Below, one piece after another: positions 41,913-50,936 of a stretch of DNA of 53,995 bases. Each line of letters begins with the position of its first letter. Position 1 is the first letter of the stretch. Source of the DNA: Alphaproteobacteria bacterium (lineage in GTDB: Bacteria > Pseudomonadota > Alphaproteobacteria > UBA9219); assembly GCA_028691835.1 (NCBI GenBank), contig JAQUYN010000007.1:1-53995 (forward strand), given 5' to 3'. A program made the translations under genes and the position numbers. The notes below the pieces were generated by a model, which saw only the letters and a program-made list of their open reading frames with translations, was not told the origin of the DNA and ran no database searches.

Positions 41913-43250
41913 ATGACACAAACAGAAAACCTTATCAAATCCTTGTCTTCTCGTCTTACAGGGCCTCTGGCTGGCGCTGTGACCCCCCCAGGCGATAAAA
42001 GCATCTCACATCGCTCGATCATGCTGGGCGGTATAGCTCAAGGGCAGACGACTGTCCGTGGCCTTTTGGAGGGGGAAGATGTCCTTTCCACCATTGCCGC
42101 TATGCGTGCTGTTGGGGCTGAAATTCATAAGGAGAAGGATGTTTGGATCCTTCAAGGCGTTGGTCTCGAAAATTTGCGTGAACCCTCTGGTTTTCTTGAT
42201 GTCGGGAACAGCGGTACATCCGTGCGCTTGCTGATTGGGCTTTTTGGGGGACGTCCCTTTACCAGTTTTTTCACGGGGGATGCCTCTTTGTGCAAGCGCC
42301 CCATGGGGCGCGTTATCGCGCCGCTTGAGCAAATGGGCGCTCATTTTATGAGCCGTAGCGGTGGACGGCTTCCTTTGGCAGTGGCTGGGGCCACCGAGTT
42401 GAAAGCAATTACGTATTTGTTGCCTGTCGCTTCGGCGCAGGTGAAGTCTGCTGTGCTCTTGGCGGGGCTTAGTGCCAATGGTGTGACGACGGTAATTGAG
42501 CCTGTGCCAACGCGGGATCCCACCGAGCGCATGCTTCGCCATTTTGGAGCAGAGTTGGCGATTGAAAAAACAGCTGATGGTGCTGACGCCATTAAGTTGA
42601 CCGGGCGGCCCAAGCTTGTGGGGCAGGAGATCTTGGTTCCTGCTGACATTAGCTCTGCTGCTTTCCCTATGGTTGCGGCGCTTTTGCGTGAAGGTTCAGA
42701 TGTGACGCTTAAAAATGTCGGTATCAATGCTCGTCGTGCTGGCCTTATCACCAGTTTACAGGAAATGGGCGCCGACTTGATTTTGATTAATCAGCGCGAT
42801 CTTTGTGGCGAGCCTGTTGCTGATATTGTCGTGAAAGGGAGCCATCTGAAAGGGGTTACGATCCCTGCATCTCGCGTGCCGATTATGGTGGATGAATATC
42901 CTATTCTGGCGATGGCAGCGGCATGCGCTGAGGGGGCTTCGCGCTTCTTGGGGCTTGGCGAGCTGCGTGTTAAAGAAAGTGATCGCCTGACGTTGGTCGC
43001 GGAAGGACTAAAGGCCTGCGGCGCGCAGGTCGAGATTGAAGCCGATGATCTGATCATCCACGGAACAGGCAAGCCGCCGCAGGGGGGGGCAACAGTTAAG
43101 ACGGCACTGGATCATCGAATGGCGATGAGTTTCCTTGTGCTGGGGATGGCAACGGATGAGCCTGTGGCCGTTGATGACGCCTCGGTCATTGCGACAAGTT
43201 TCCCCGCGTTTGTCGAGATGATGAATGGTCTAGGCGCAAAAATTGGGTAG
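41913..43250 (+). CDS. aroA: 3-phosphoshikimate 1-carboxyvinyltransferase (EPSP synthase)
   Basis: A 445-aa enzyme joining shikimate 3-phosphate and PEP in the shikimate pathway. Motifs are PPGDKSISHRSIML at the start, DVGNSGTSVRLLIGL, CKRPMGRVIAPLEQMG, VASAQVKSAVLLAGL, then MVDEYPILAMAAACAEG and the final LRVKESDRL. Both inverse alpha/beta domains are complete. The gene is divergent from the TIGR02300 gene, as usual in the class, and converges with the nrtR-like gene. Cytidylate kinase, its common partner, does not follow here. Confidence 0.96.
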   Translation: MTQTENLIKSLSSRLTGPLAGAVTPPGDKSISHRSIMLGGIAQGQTTVRGLLEGEDVLSTIAAMRAVGAEIHKEKDVWILQGVGLENLREPSGFLDVGNSGTSVRLLIGLFGGRPFTSFFTGDASLCKRPMGRVIAPLEQMGAHFMSRSGGRLPLAVAGATELKAITYLLPVASAQVKSAVLLAGLSANGVTTVIEPVPTRDPTERMLRHFGAELAIEKTADGADAIKLTGRPKLVGQEILVPADISSAAFPMVAALLREGSDVTLKNVGINARRAGLITSLQEMGADLILINQRDLCGEPVADIVVKGSHLKGVTIPASRVPIMVDEYPILAMAAACAEGASRFLGLGELRVKESDRLTLVAEGLKACGAQVEIEADDLIIHGTGKPPQGGATVKTALDHRMAMSFLVLGMATDEPVAVDDASVIATSFPAFVEMMNGLGAKIG

Positions 43251-43253
43251 AGC

Positions 43254-44198
43254 TTAGCCGCTCCTCGGCAGTTTGGTTCCCGCCACGGCGCGTTGACGCA
43301 GAATCTCACGTCGGAAGGCAAACAACTTGGCAGGACGGCCACGCGTATCTTTGCTCTGCTGAGGTGTTTCTTCGACAAGTCCTTGGCTTTGAATCAGGCG
43401 GCGAAAATTTTGTTTATGAAGGCGCAACCCAGCCAAGGCTTCTACGGTGTTTTGTAGCTGTAAAAGGGTAAATTGATCCGGTAAAAGTTCAAAAACGACA
43501 GGACGGTATTTAATTTTAGCGCGAAGACGCGCAATGCCAGTTGCCAAGATACGGCGGTGATCGTGTGCCATGCTAAAGCTGGGTATAAGTGGGGCCGCAT
43601 CCTGCGTTTTCTTACTGCGTCGTGATTCTTCAAGAAGTCCGGCTTCCCACAAAAGTTCATAACGCTGAAGAACCAGTTCTTCATTCCAATCACGAAGGTC
43701 TTTCGGAAACGCAACGGCAATGCGAGCCTCCCGTAGTTTTTTCGTGGGCGTGTCCTGTGCCGCGTTTTTCCAAGTCTTCAGGCTTTGGCGAATAAAGGAG
43801 ATAATCGGGGATTGTGTGCCGTTCTTGTGTCCGATCCAAGGTCCCCGTTGATCTTCCCAAGGAAAGAATTGATACCAATCAATAGATTCGATTTTCCCCA
43901 TGGGGGGGGCGTTAAGATCGCGGGCGAGGGCAAGATATCCAATAGATATGGTCCGTTGATTGCTTGATTCGCGGTCTTTGTCGGCAAAGGTATAAAGTTG
44001 TTCAACATAGCCGAGCGTGAGGCCGGATTGTTGACGGACCCATGCGCGCAGGGCTTGCTCAAGTTTTTTGTGTTGTGTTTCAAGGGGGCCTGAAGGCAAA
44101 GCCCATCCGTTGGCTACAATGATGTGTGGCTGGCCGTCTTGCGAAAGGCTGACGATAACGGCGCTCAGCTCTATCGCGATGTTTTGATGTGGGCCCAT
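43254..44198 (-). CDS. nrtR: NrtR-type Nudix-derived regulator of NAD synthesis
   Basis: A 314-aa protein. The N-terminal Nudix-like domain has a degraded Nudix box: GPLETQHKKLEQALRAWVRQ then QSGL stands where the catalytic REUxEExGU helix should be, so hydrolysis is unlikely. The C-terminal winged-helix part reads 'VFELLPDQFTLLQLQNTVEA' and 'LHKQNFRRLIQSQGLVEET', the NrtR signature. NrtR proteins sense ADP-ribose-type NAD metabolites and repress NAD genes. Divergence from nadA-nadB-nadC fits exactly. It is longer than many NrtRs (about 230-250 aa) because of a central insert of about 70 residues with 'AVAFPKDLRDWNEELVLQRY'. Confidence 0.85.
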   Translation of the reverse strand: MGPHQNIAIELSAVIVSLSQDGQPHIIVANGWALPSGPLETQHKKLEQALRAWVRQQSGLTLGYVEQLYTFADKDRESSNQRTISIGYLALARDLNAPPMGKIESIDWYQFFPWEDQRGPWIGHKNGTQSPIISFIRQSLKTWKNAAQDTPTKKLREARIAVAFPKDLRDWNEELVLQRYELLWEAGLLEESRRSKKTQDAAPLIPSFSMAHDHRRILATGIARLRAKIKYRPVVFELLPDQFTLLQLQNTVEALAGLRLHKQNFRRLIQSQGLVEETPQQSKDTRGRPAKLFAFRREILRQRAVAGTKLPRSG

Positions 44199-44228
44199 GC
44201 TGCTAAAAAGTGGTAGCGTTGTTGTGTC

Positions 44229-44256
44229 TTGCGCTTATGCTCAAAATGACTATAAT
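44229..44256 (+). promoter_or_regulatory. Promoter of nadA-nadB-nadC
   Basis: -35-like TTGCGC (44229-44234) and a perfect -10 TATAAT (44251-44256), 16 bp apart, in the 123-bp gap between nrtR and nadA. The expected transcription start is near 44263. Confidence 0.65.
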
Positions 44257-44264
44257 GCAACTTC

Positions 44265-44316
44265 TGTCGATGTGCGACATCTTTTTTTTGGACTTATTAA
44301 TGCTCAAGGAGAGCAT
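44265..44316. promoter_or_regulatory. Two candidate NrtR operators upstream of nadA
   Basis: TGTCG-atgtg-CGACA (44265-44279) is a perfect inverted repeat just after the predicted transcription start. ATGCTC-aagga-GAGCAT (44300-44316) is a second perfect inverted repeat that encloses the AAGGAG ribosome-binding site of nadA; a related half-site TTATGCTC (44235-44242) lies inside the promoter spacer. Either could bind the divergently encoded repressor. The second could also fold in the mRNA and mask the ribosome-binding site. Confidence 0.5.
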
Positions 44317-44321
44317 AATTC

Positions 44322-45320
44322 ATGTCATATGGATTCTCTTCGGTGACGGCCGCGCTTGAAGCGACGGCCCTGCTTTATGAGCGGGTTCGGTTGGTTATCC
44401 CTCCTGAAGAATGGGCTTTGTTTGCTGAAGATATCTTGGCCATTCAGGCCCTGAAGAAGCAGAAAAAAGCTGTTATTTTGGCGCATAACTACATGACGCC
44501 GGAGATTTATCACGGTGTAGCCGATATTGTTGGGGACTCGCTCGCTTTGGCGCGTCAGGCGGCGCAGGTCGATGCTGAGATTATTGTGATGGCTGGCGTC
44601 CACTTTATGGCAGAAACCGCAAAATTGATGAATCCAACTCGTACAGTCTTGATTCCCGATCTCGGGGCGGGGTGTTCGTTAGCTCAATCAATCACAGCGC
44701 AAGATGTGCGGCACCTCAAAGCTCAATATCCCGGTATTCCTGTAATTACTTATGTAAACACTTCGGCTGCGGTTAAGGCCGAATGCGACATTTGCTGTAC
44801 GTCTGGAAATGCGTTGAAGATTGTGGAGTCACTGGGCGTTCCAGAAGTCATCATGGTACCTGATGAATTTTTGGCACAAAATGTGGCAAAAACAACTAAG
44901 GTTAAAATTATCACATGGTCTGGTCATTGCGAAGTTCATGAACGGTTCACGCCGCAGGAAGTCCGTGATTATCGCTCTCAGCACCCACAAATATCTGTGG
45001 TTGCGCATCCTGAATGTTCGCCGAACGTTGTCGCTGAAGCTGATTTTTCTGGATCAACGGTTAAGATGAGTGAATGGGTGTCGGCGCATAAGCCAAGTCA
45101 AGTGATGCTTTTGACAGAGTGTTCGATGAGCGATAATGTTGCCGTCGAAAATCCTTCCATTACGTTTATTCGCCCCTGTCAATTGTGCCCATATATGAAG
45201 AAAATAACGCTTAAATCCATACGTCAGGCGTTGGAGCAAGGGGCGCACCAAATTGAAATTCCACAGGACATTGCAACGCCTGCGCGGTGCGCTGTTGAAC
45301 GCATGATTGCGGTGTTTTGA
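44322..45320 (+). CDS. nadA: Quinolinate synthase A
   Basis: A 332-aa [4Fe-4S] enzyme condensing iminoaspartate with DHAP to quinolinate. Family segments are AVILAHNYMTPEIYHGVADI, GDSLALARQA and MAGVHFMAETAKLMNP. The three cluster cysteines lie in ECDICCTSGNA, LLTECSMSDN and CQLCPYMKKITL. AAGGAG is 5 nt before the ATG, inside a palindrome. The stop overlaps the nadB start by one base (TGATG). First gene of the nadABC operon. Confidence 0.96.
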   Translation: MSYGFSSVTAALEATALLYERVRLVIPPEEWALFAEDILAIQALKKQKKAVILAHNYMTPEIYHGVADIVGDSLALARQAAQVDAEIIVMAGVHFMAETAKLMNPTRTVLIPDLGAGCSLAQSITAQDVRHLKAQYPGIPVITYVNTSAAVKAECDICCTSGNALKIVESLGVPEVIMVPDEFLAQNVAKTTKVKIITWSGHCEVHERFTPQEVRDYRSQHPQISVVAHPECSPNVVAEADFSGSTVKMSEWVSAHKPSQVMLLTECSMSDNVAVENPSITFIRPCQLCPYMKKITLKSIRQALEQGAHQIEIPQDIATPARCAVERMIAVF

Positions 45321-46810
45321 TGAGCGCCCCTGTTATTGTCGGCGGTGGATTGGCCGGATTGTCTTTGGCGCTTTCGCTTAGTCCTCACCCTGTTGTTGTC
45401 ATTGCGCGAGCCATGTCTTCGGGGAAGACGAGCAGTGAACTTGCGCAGGGCGGCATTGCTTCTGCGGTGGGGCCTGATGATGCCGTGGCCTTTCATGCAC
45501 AAGACACGCTTGATGCTGGGGCTGGTTTGTGTGATCCCGCCACAGTGCGTATGATTACAAGCGAAGGCCCGGCGGTAATTGAACAACTTGCCCGGTGGGG
45601 CGTTGTGTTTGATCGGATGTCGCAAGGCGGTCTTAATTTAGGTCTTGAAGGCGCCCATGGTCGTCGTCGTATTGCGCATGCAAATGGTGATTCCACGGGG
45701 GCTTCGGTTATGACGGCCATGGTTGCGCGGGTTAGGGCCACGCCGTCGATTACCGTCATTGAAGATGCCGAACTTCAAGAAATTCATATGGATGATACAG
45801 GTGTTTGCTCGGTTCTTTTTTGTCAGGGCCGCGATGATAAAGCTTATACTTTGTCCACACGTCATGTCATTTTGACGACGGGAAGCTCTTGTGCTCTTTG
45901 GCGGCATGCAACGGTTCCTTCCCTGTCATGGGGGCATGGTCTTTTGATCGCAGCACAAGCAGGGGCAAGACTCCGTGATTTAGAGTTTGTGCAGTTTCAT
46001 CCAACGGCTCTTGATAATGGGCTTGATCCGATGCCATTGATCAGCGAAGCCTTGCGCGGCGAGGGGGCTCGTTTAATAAATGAGAAGGGCGAGTCTTTTG
46101 TCTCTGAACTTGATCCCCGTGACATTGTGGCCCGCGCAATTTGGGCACAAATTCAAAATGAGCACGCAGTTTATTTGGATGCGCGTGTGATTTCAGATCT
46201 TCCTGCGCATTTCCCGACGATTTTGGATTCATGTTTAAAGAGTGGGTTGAACCCACGTGAAGATTTGATCCCGGTTCGTCCCGTCGCTCATTATCATATG
46301 GGGGGCATTGCAACCGATGCCCATGGGCAGACGAATGTGTCTGGTCTTTTTGCCTGTGGTGAGGCCGCTTGTACTGGACTTCATGGAGCAAACCGTTTGG
46401 CCAGCAACTCACTTCTTGAAGCCGTTGTCATGGGGGGGCGTATTGCAGATACGCTACGTGACCGTTCTCTGCATGAAGGTCACGTTGATCCTACGCCTTG
46501 CGACGTTGATACGTGTGCCTATCATGAAAGCGCCGAAGATGTTGCCCGTGTCCGTGCCTTAATGACGGCTCATGTTGGTTTGCGTCGAAGCCAAACAGGA
46601 CTTGAACAAGCTATCGAATCCCTGAGCTTGATGAAAGAAACGAGCCGCCATGCGCAGGTCGGTCTGATGGTTGCCAAGGCTGCCTTAGCTCGTCGCGAAA
46701 GCCGTGGCGCGCATGATCGTCTTGATTATCCAGAGCTTGATCCCCAGCAAGCAATATCATCATTTGTGACGCTTCATGCTGGTGACGTCGTTGTAAACCC
46801 AGAAAAATAA
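45320..46810 (+). CDS. nadB: L-aspartate oxidase
   Basis: A 496-aa FAD flavoprotein oxidising aspartate to iminoaspartate for NadA. The FAD-binding start is APVIVGGGLAGLSLALSLS. SELAQGGIASAVGPDD and 'HGRRRIAHANGD' belong to the fumarate reductase/aspartate oxidase family. The active-site region has 'FVQFHPTALDN' and 'EALRGEGARLIN', and HGANRLASNSLLEAVV closes the FAD domain. The short C-terminal helical domain is present. Overlap with nadA implies tight co-translation. Confidence 0.95.
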   Translation: MSAPVIVGGGLAGLSLALSLSPHPVVVIARAMSSGKTSSELAQGGIASAVGPDDAVAFHAQDTLDAGAGLCDPATVRMITSEGPAVIEQLARWGVVFDRMSQGGLNLGLEGAHGRRRIAHANGDSTGASVMTAMVARVRATPSITVIEDAELQEIHMDDTGVCSVLFCQGRDDKAYTLSTRHVILTTGSSCALWRHATVPSLSWGHGLLIAAQAGARLRDLEFVQFHPTALDNGLDPMPLISEALRGEGARLINEKGESFVSELDPRDIVARAIWAQIQNEHAVYLDARVISDLPAHFPTILDSCLKSGLNPREDLIPVRPVAHYHMGGIATDAHGQTNVSGLFACGEAACTGLHGANRLASNSLLEAVVMGGRIADTLRDRSLHEGHVDPTPCDVDTCAYHESAEDVARVRALMTAHVGLRRSQTGLEQAIESLSLMKETSRHAQVGLMVAKAALARRESRGAHDRLDYPELDPQQAISSFVTLHAGDVVVNPEK

Positions 46811-46823
46811 CGTGAGTGTGTGA

Positions 46824-47678
46824 ATGAAATATTTATCCGCTTTGCCTGATGTGATGATTGAAGATGATGTACGAGCGGCTCTGCTCGAAGATCTTGGTCG
46901 CGCTGGTGACATCACATCACAAATTCTTGTTCCACATGACAAGATGTGGAACGCGGCGCTTGTTGCGCGTGGGGCTGGTGTGTTGGCCGGATTAGATTTG
47001 GTGCGTCTTGTCTTTCATTTGATGGATGTAACTGTTCATTTTGATGCCTGTCGCCAAGATGGCGATGACATCGTGGCAGGTGATATTATCGCGCATGTTT
47101 CGGGCAACGCGCGCGCCTTATTGGCGGCAGAGCGCACGGCGCTGAATTTCGTTTCACATCTCAGCGGCATTGCGACGGTTACGCGACGTTTTGTTGACGC
47201 CGTTAAACCGTATCCCGTTGCGATTAGCTGTACCCGAAAAACAACGCCTCGTTTACGCAAGCTTGAAAAATATGCCGTGCGGGCGGGTGGTGGACGTAAC
47301 CATCGGTTCGGGCTTGATGATGCTGTGATGATTAAAGATAATCATATCGCTGTGACGGGCGATCTTTGCGCAGCTATCCGTTGCGTGCGCGAAGCTGTTG
47401 GCCATACGGTTAAGGTTGAGGTTGAAGTTGACACTATCGAGCAACTGCGCCAGATTTTGACATCCTCTGCCGATATAGTTTTGCTGGACAATATGAAGAT
47501 ACCCGAGTTGAGAGCCTGCGTGAGTCTTGCCAAGGGACGTTTTATTTTAGAGGCTTCTGGTGGCGTCACGCTTGCCACGGTGCGCGATATTGCCGAGACG
47601 GGTGTTGATGTGATTTCGGTCGGTTCTATCACGCATAGTGCCGCTATTCTCGATTTTGGATTGGATGATGCTGTTTAG
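46824..47678 (+). CDS. nadC: Nicotinate-nucleotide pyrophosphorylase (carboxylating)
   Basis: A 284-aa enzyme converting quinolinate and PRPP to nicotinate mononucleotide, completing de novo NAD precursor synthesis. Signatures are EDLGRAGDITSQILV near the start, ERTALNFVSHLSGIAT, and ISCTRKTTPRLRKLEKYAV, then GGGRNHRFGLDDAVMIKDNH, with ILEASGGVTLATV near the end. The gene begins 13 nt after nadB. It ends with a 4-bp overlap with the convergent glycosyltransferase gene. Confidence 0.95.
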   Translation: MKYLSALPDVMIEDDVRAALLEDLGRAGDITSQILVPHDKMWNAALVARGAGVLAGLDLVRLVFHLMDVTVHFDACRQDGDDIVAGDIIAHVSGNARALLAAERTALNFVSHLSGIATVTRRFVDAVKPYPVAISCTRKTTPRLRKLEKYAVRAGGGRNHRFGLDDAVMIKDNHIAVTGDLCAAIRCVREAVGHTVKVEVEVDTIEQLRQILTSSADIVLLDNMKIPELRACVSLAKGRFILEASGGVTLATVRDIAETGVDVISVGSITHSAAILDFGLDDAV

Positions 47679-48637
47679 GTATTGTCGCTGCGGGTTATGC
47701 TTTCGATAATGAACAGTGGGCGGCGTTTGGATTCCATATACAGCCGCCCCAAATACTCACCAAAGACACCTAAACAAAGAAGTTGCACGCTGCCGAGGAC
47801 AAGGACAACGACCATCAAACTGGTCCATCCTTGAACGGTTTCTCCAGCAAGCCAGGCTCTCATGACATAGGCCATAAGTCCTAGACCAATTATGCCAAAT
47901 AAGGCCCCGGTATAGGACGCAAGGCGTAAGGGAACGATAGAAAAGCTTGTTATGGCTTCCAAGGCGAAGTGGATCATTTTTCTTAAAGGATACTTGCTGT
48001 GCCCCGTTTGGCGCGGTTGACGCACGTAAGGAAAGGCGATTTGTTTCAGTCCAATCCAGCTAATCATTCCGCGCAGATAGCGGCTCGCTTCGGGCATGTT
48101 GGCTAAAAGATCAGTGGCGCGGCGACTCATGAGACGGAAGTCGCCTGTGTCGGCGGGAACCTTTGTGTCGGCCAGTTTACCAAAAAACTTATAGAACAAC
48201 TTGGCCGTTATGCGCTTAAAAAGGCTTTCCCCTTTGCGCGCAATCCGTTGGCCAAAGACAACATCTGCTTTGTTTTGATCCATCTGCAACATCATCTGCG
48301 CCAGTAATTCAGGAGGATCCTGCAGATCAGCATCAAGAATGAAAACACGTGCGCCAGAGGAAACAGAGAGTCCCGCGCTTAAGGCAAGTTGGTGCCCATG
48401 GTTGCGTGAAAGATTGACGACGACCAGATTGGGCAGAGTTCGTGCCAAGGAATGAAGCACATCAAGTGTGTCATCGGTTGAACCATCATTGACGAGAATA
48501 AGCTCATACGCAGGGCCAACAACATCAACAGAGACGGCCTCTACCCTGCAGCACAGCTCGGCAAGTCCTTCCGCTTCGTTATAGCAGGGAACAACGATTG
48601 ATAAAAGGAGGGGAGAGGTGGGCGTGGTGTTGGTCAT
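47675..48637 (-). CDS. GT2 family polyprenyl-phosphate glycosyltransferase-like protein
   Basis: A 320-aa enzyme of the DPM1/GtrB/ArnC type that moves a sugar from a nucleotide donor to undecaprenyl phosphate. GT-A domain: LSIVVPCYNEAEGLAEL, 'LILVNDGSTDDTLDVLHSL', NLSRNHGHQLALSAGL and FILDADLQDPPELLAQM (DxD-type metal site). Two C-terminal membrane helices (about residues 230-255 and 265-290) end with FGEYLGRLYMESKRRP. Last gene of the minus-strand cluster, 24 nt after the GT4 gene. Likely supplies lipid-linked sugar for a surface glycan. Confidence 0.9.
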   Translation of the reverse strand: MTNTTPTSPLLLSIVVPCYNEAEGLAELCCRVEAVSVDVVGPAYELILVNDGSTDDTLDVLHSLARTLPNLVVVNLSRNHGHQLALSAGLSVSSGARVFILDADLQDPPELLAQMMLQMDQNKADVVFGQRIARKGESLFKRITAKLFYKFFGKLADTKVPADTGDFRLMSRRATDLLANMPEASRYLRGMISWIGLKQIAFPYVRQPRQTGHSKYPLRKMIHFALEAITSFSIVPLRLASYTGALFGIIGLGLMAYVMRAWLAGETVQGWTSLMVVVLVLGSVQLLCLGVFGEYLGRLYMESKRRPLFIIESITRSDNT

Positions 48638-48661
48638 CGGTTCTTTCTGTTTGAGAAAGGC

Positions 48662-49873
48662 TTACTTTGATTTGGCAAGTTTTTTAAGCGAGTTGGCATA
48701 GATACGGGCGATTGGCGGCCAGTCCCAAGAAGTCAGCGCGAACTCGGCCAGAGCATCTTGTGGTTTCTTAAGTGGAAGAGGAGAGGGGAAGACCTTGAGC
48801 TTTTCGAACCATACCGCAGCTGTGCGTTCGCTATTGTCGGGGAAAACATCTGCAATATGTAAATGTGGCATGGCCATAATGTTGCCTTGCGCCGTGGCAG
48901 GACTGCAAAGGACGGGAAGGCCGCAGGCCATCGCTTCTTGAATCACAAGGGGGAAACCCTCTCCATAACTGGGGATCAAAAGAAGATCGGCGGCTTGATA
49001 CAGCTCGGCAAGGGCTTGGCCTTTGCGGTTTTTGAGGACATGAACGTTTGGCAACAACCATTTATCGGGATCTATTTTTCCACTTCCAGCCAGCCAGAAA
49101 CGCCATTCGGGAAACATTGTGGCTAGACGGCGGATGACATCAAGGCCTTTCTTTTCTACAAAACGGCCCACAAAAAGCAAAACAGGCTGTTCAGCTTTTA
49201 AAGCAAATTGTTGGCGCAAAAAGCGACGATTTTCGGCAATGGGAGGATGAAAAACGCGAATATCGACTCCGTTCGGAATCACCTTAATGGGGCGTGTAAA
49301 ATTAACGCGGCGATAATAGTCTTCGGCTACGCGATCACTGATGAAAATGACCTCATCGGCGAGTCGGAGCATGTGCGATGTAATCAGTTTGTCGGCGAGA
49401 TGCATAATCCAGCGGAAAAGCGGGTTGCTATAAGGAATGGGGGCGATGTGCTGTGCAATCATAATGGGCTTTTTGGCTCTTCGCGCCGTCCAGAAGGCTA
49501 AGATATTTCCGAGATAGAGCGTATCGTGCAGCCAAAGGACGTCAGCGTTTTTGACAGTCTTTGATAGAACGCGCAGACTTTTGTATCCCCAAACAGGCCA
49601 AGGGAGGCCCAATGCTTTTTCTGCCACATTGCATGTTCGCATAGGAATCGTTGTCAGGCCTTCGACCAACGGGGTTGGGTCACAATCGCTCGACAGCCAA
49701 GAAAAATGTAGAGAGTCATCGCTGATAATTTCGCGGATTAGCCGTTCAGCAACGAGTTCAATGCCGCCACCATGCGCACCAAAGAAATGCGTGACAACGA
49801 CAACTTCAATTGGGGCTTCATTTTTAGCCTTCGTTATTCGTTTTTTTACAGGACGTTCGATTGCCGCCGTCAT
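48662..49873 (-). CDS. GT4 family glycosyltransferase
   Basis: A 403-aa GT-B fold glycosyltransferase. The N-terminal acceptor domain opens with IEVVVVTHFFGAHGGGIELV. The C-terminal donor domain has 'LLFVGRFVEKKGLDVIRRLA', FWLAGSG, then ADLLLIPSYGEGFPLVIQEA (E-x7-E motif) and MACGLPVLCSP. No membrane segment. Its ATG overlaps the stop of the oxidoreductase gene by 4 nt, so the two are translationally coupled. Probably acts in capsule, LPS or other exopolysaccharide assembly; the sugar is unknown. Confidence 0.9.
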   Translation of the reverse strand: MTAAIERPVKKRITKAKNEAPIEVVVVTHFFGAHGGGIELVAERLIREIISDDSLHFSWLSSDCDPTPLVEGLTTIPMRTCNVAEKALGLPWPVWGYKSLRVLSKTVKNADVLWLHDTLYLGNILAFWTARRAKKPIMIAQHIAPIPYSNPLFRWIMHLADKLITSHMLRLADEVIFISDRVAEDYYRRVNFTRPIKVIPNGVDIRVFHPPIAENRRFLRQQFALKAEQPVLLFVGRFVEKKGLDVIRRLATMFPEWRFWLAGSGKIDPDKWLLPNVHVLKNRKGQALAELYQAADLLLIPSYGEGFPLVIQEAMACGLPVLCSPATAQGNIMAMPHLHIADVFPDNSERTAAVWFEKLKVFPSPLPLKKPQDALAEFALTSWDWPPIARIYANSLKKLAKSK

Positions 49874-50925
49874 CCTTCATTTCTTTCGTTCAAGGTTTTT
49901 ATCGCTGTTTGCTGTTGGTTTAGCACTGCTACAGCCTTTTCCCATCCTATTTTTTCATCCGGTTCTTTTGTGTGGATGCTCTGTTCAAAGCGCTTAATCA
50001 CTTCGTCGTTGCCATAATCTAGCCGCCCTGTCAGGAAAGCAAGGCCATTTGGCACGTGTCCCCAAAGATGTTGCGCCGTTGTTGAAAGGCTTGTTCTAAT
50101 CATAGAGATAGCATTGTGGGGGCTGCTCTGTGGTGTGCGAATATAGATGTCCCGAAGGAGATCACAAATTCCTATAGCTTTGTCTCCAACAGCGTAGAGA
50201 AACCATTCTTGTACTGGCGAATCATAGATACATTCGATTCTGAAAGAAACAGAGGCTTCGTCTTGATAAGCGAGGTGGACCAGCCGGGGCGTTTCCTTTT
50301 GCTCTCCCTTTGTCTTATAGCTGTTTTTAAGGGTCAGTGCGCCATTGGCTAGATCGTTTATTAAATAGAAATGGTGCGGACTATCATCAAAAAAAGCGCC
50401 TAATGGCAGCGTTTCAATCCATTTTGACGCACGCTTTGCGCTGTTACCCTTATATCTAAGCTCGACATGATGTAACGCGCCGAGGCGGCCTTGTTGTAAA
50501 TCGGCGTGAAGTTTTTGAACGCTACGACAAAAGCGCAAGTTGTGTACAACAGCGAGAGTCGTGTTGGCCTGTGTGGCGGCCAGTCCTAATTCTCTGCCTT
50601 CTTTTGGTGTGAGGGCAAAAGGCTTTTCTGTGAGGACATGCTTGCCTTTGGATAAGGCGGATGCGATAAGGGCGCCGCGTTTCTGAACTGGGGTGCAAAG
50701 GAGTAAGGCGTCGATTGAGTCCGTCCATGTTACTGATTCAAACGAGTCTGTTTGTGCATAAAAGGGGAGGGACCATTTTTTGGCGACAGCGGCGGCGCGG
50801 CCTTCATGCCGGTCAATGACGCCCGTCAGCGCCAGTGCAGGTTGACGTAGAATCGACGGAATGTGGCGCTGCGTGGCAACCCAACCGAGACCCATAATGC
50901 CAATGCGGAGTGGTGAGCGCAGCAT
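49870..50925 (-). CDS. Gfo/Idh/MocA family oxidoreductase
   Basis: A 351-aa NAD(P)-dependent sugar-type dehydrogenase. The Rossmann start is LRIGIMGLGWVATQRHIPSI, then VIDRHEGRAAAVAKKW. The conserved EKP motif is in GKHVLTEKPFALTPKEGREL, and the substrate domain has 'AVVHNLRFCRSVQKLHADLQ'. The Lys of EKP, used in catalysis, is present. Such enzymes often make modified nucleotide sugars. It sits 11 nt after the AAA+ ATPase gene and overlaps the GT4 gene, so all are likely one transcript. Confidence 0.9.
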   Translation of the reverse strand: MLRSPLRIGIMGLGWVATQRHIPSILRQPALALTGVIDRHEGRAAAVAKKWSLPFYAQTDSFESVTWTDSIDALLLCTPVQKRGALIASALSKGKHVLTEKPFALTPKEGRELGLAATQANTTLAVVHNLRFCRSVQKLHADLQQGRLGALHHVELRYKGNSAKRASKWIETLPLGAFFDDSPHHFYLINDLANGALTLKNSYKTKGEQKETPRLVHLAYQDEASVSFRIECIYDSPVQEWFLYAVGDKAIGICDLLRDIYIRTPQSSPHNAISMIRTSLSTTAQHLWGHVPNGLAFLTGRLDYGNDEVIKRFEQSIHTKEPDEKIGWEKAVAVLNQQQTAIKTLNERNEG

Positions 50926-50936
50926 GACCGAAAAGC

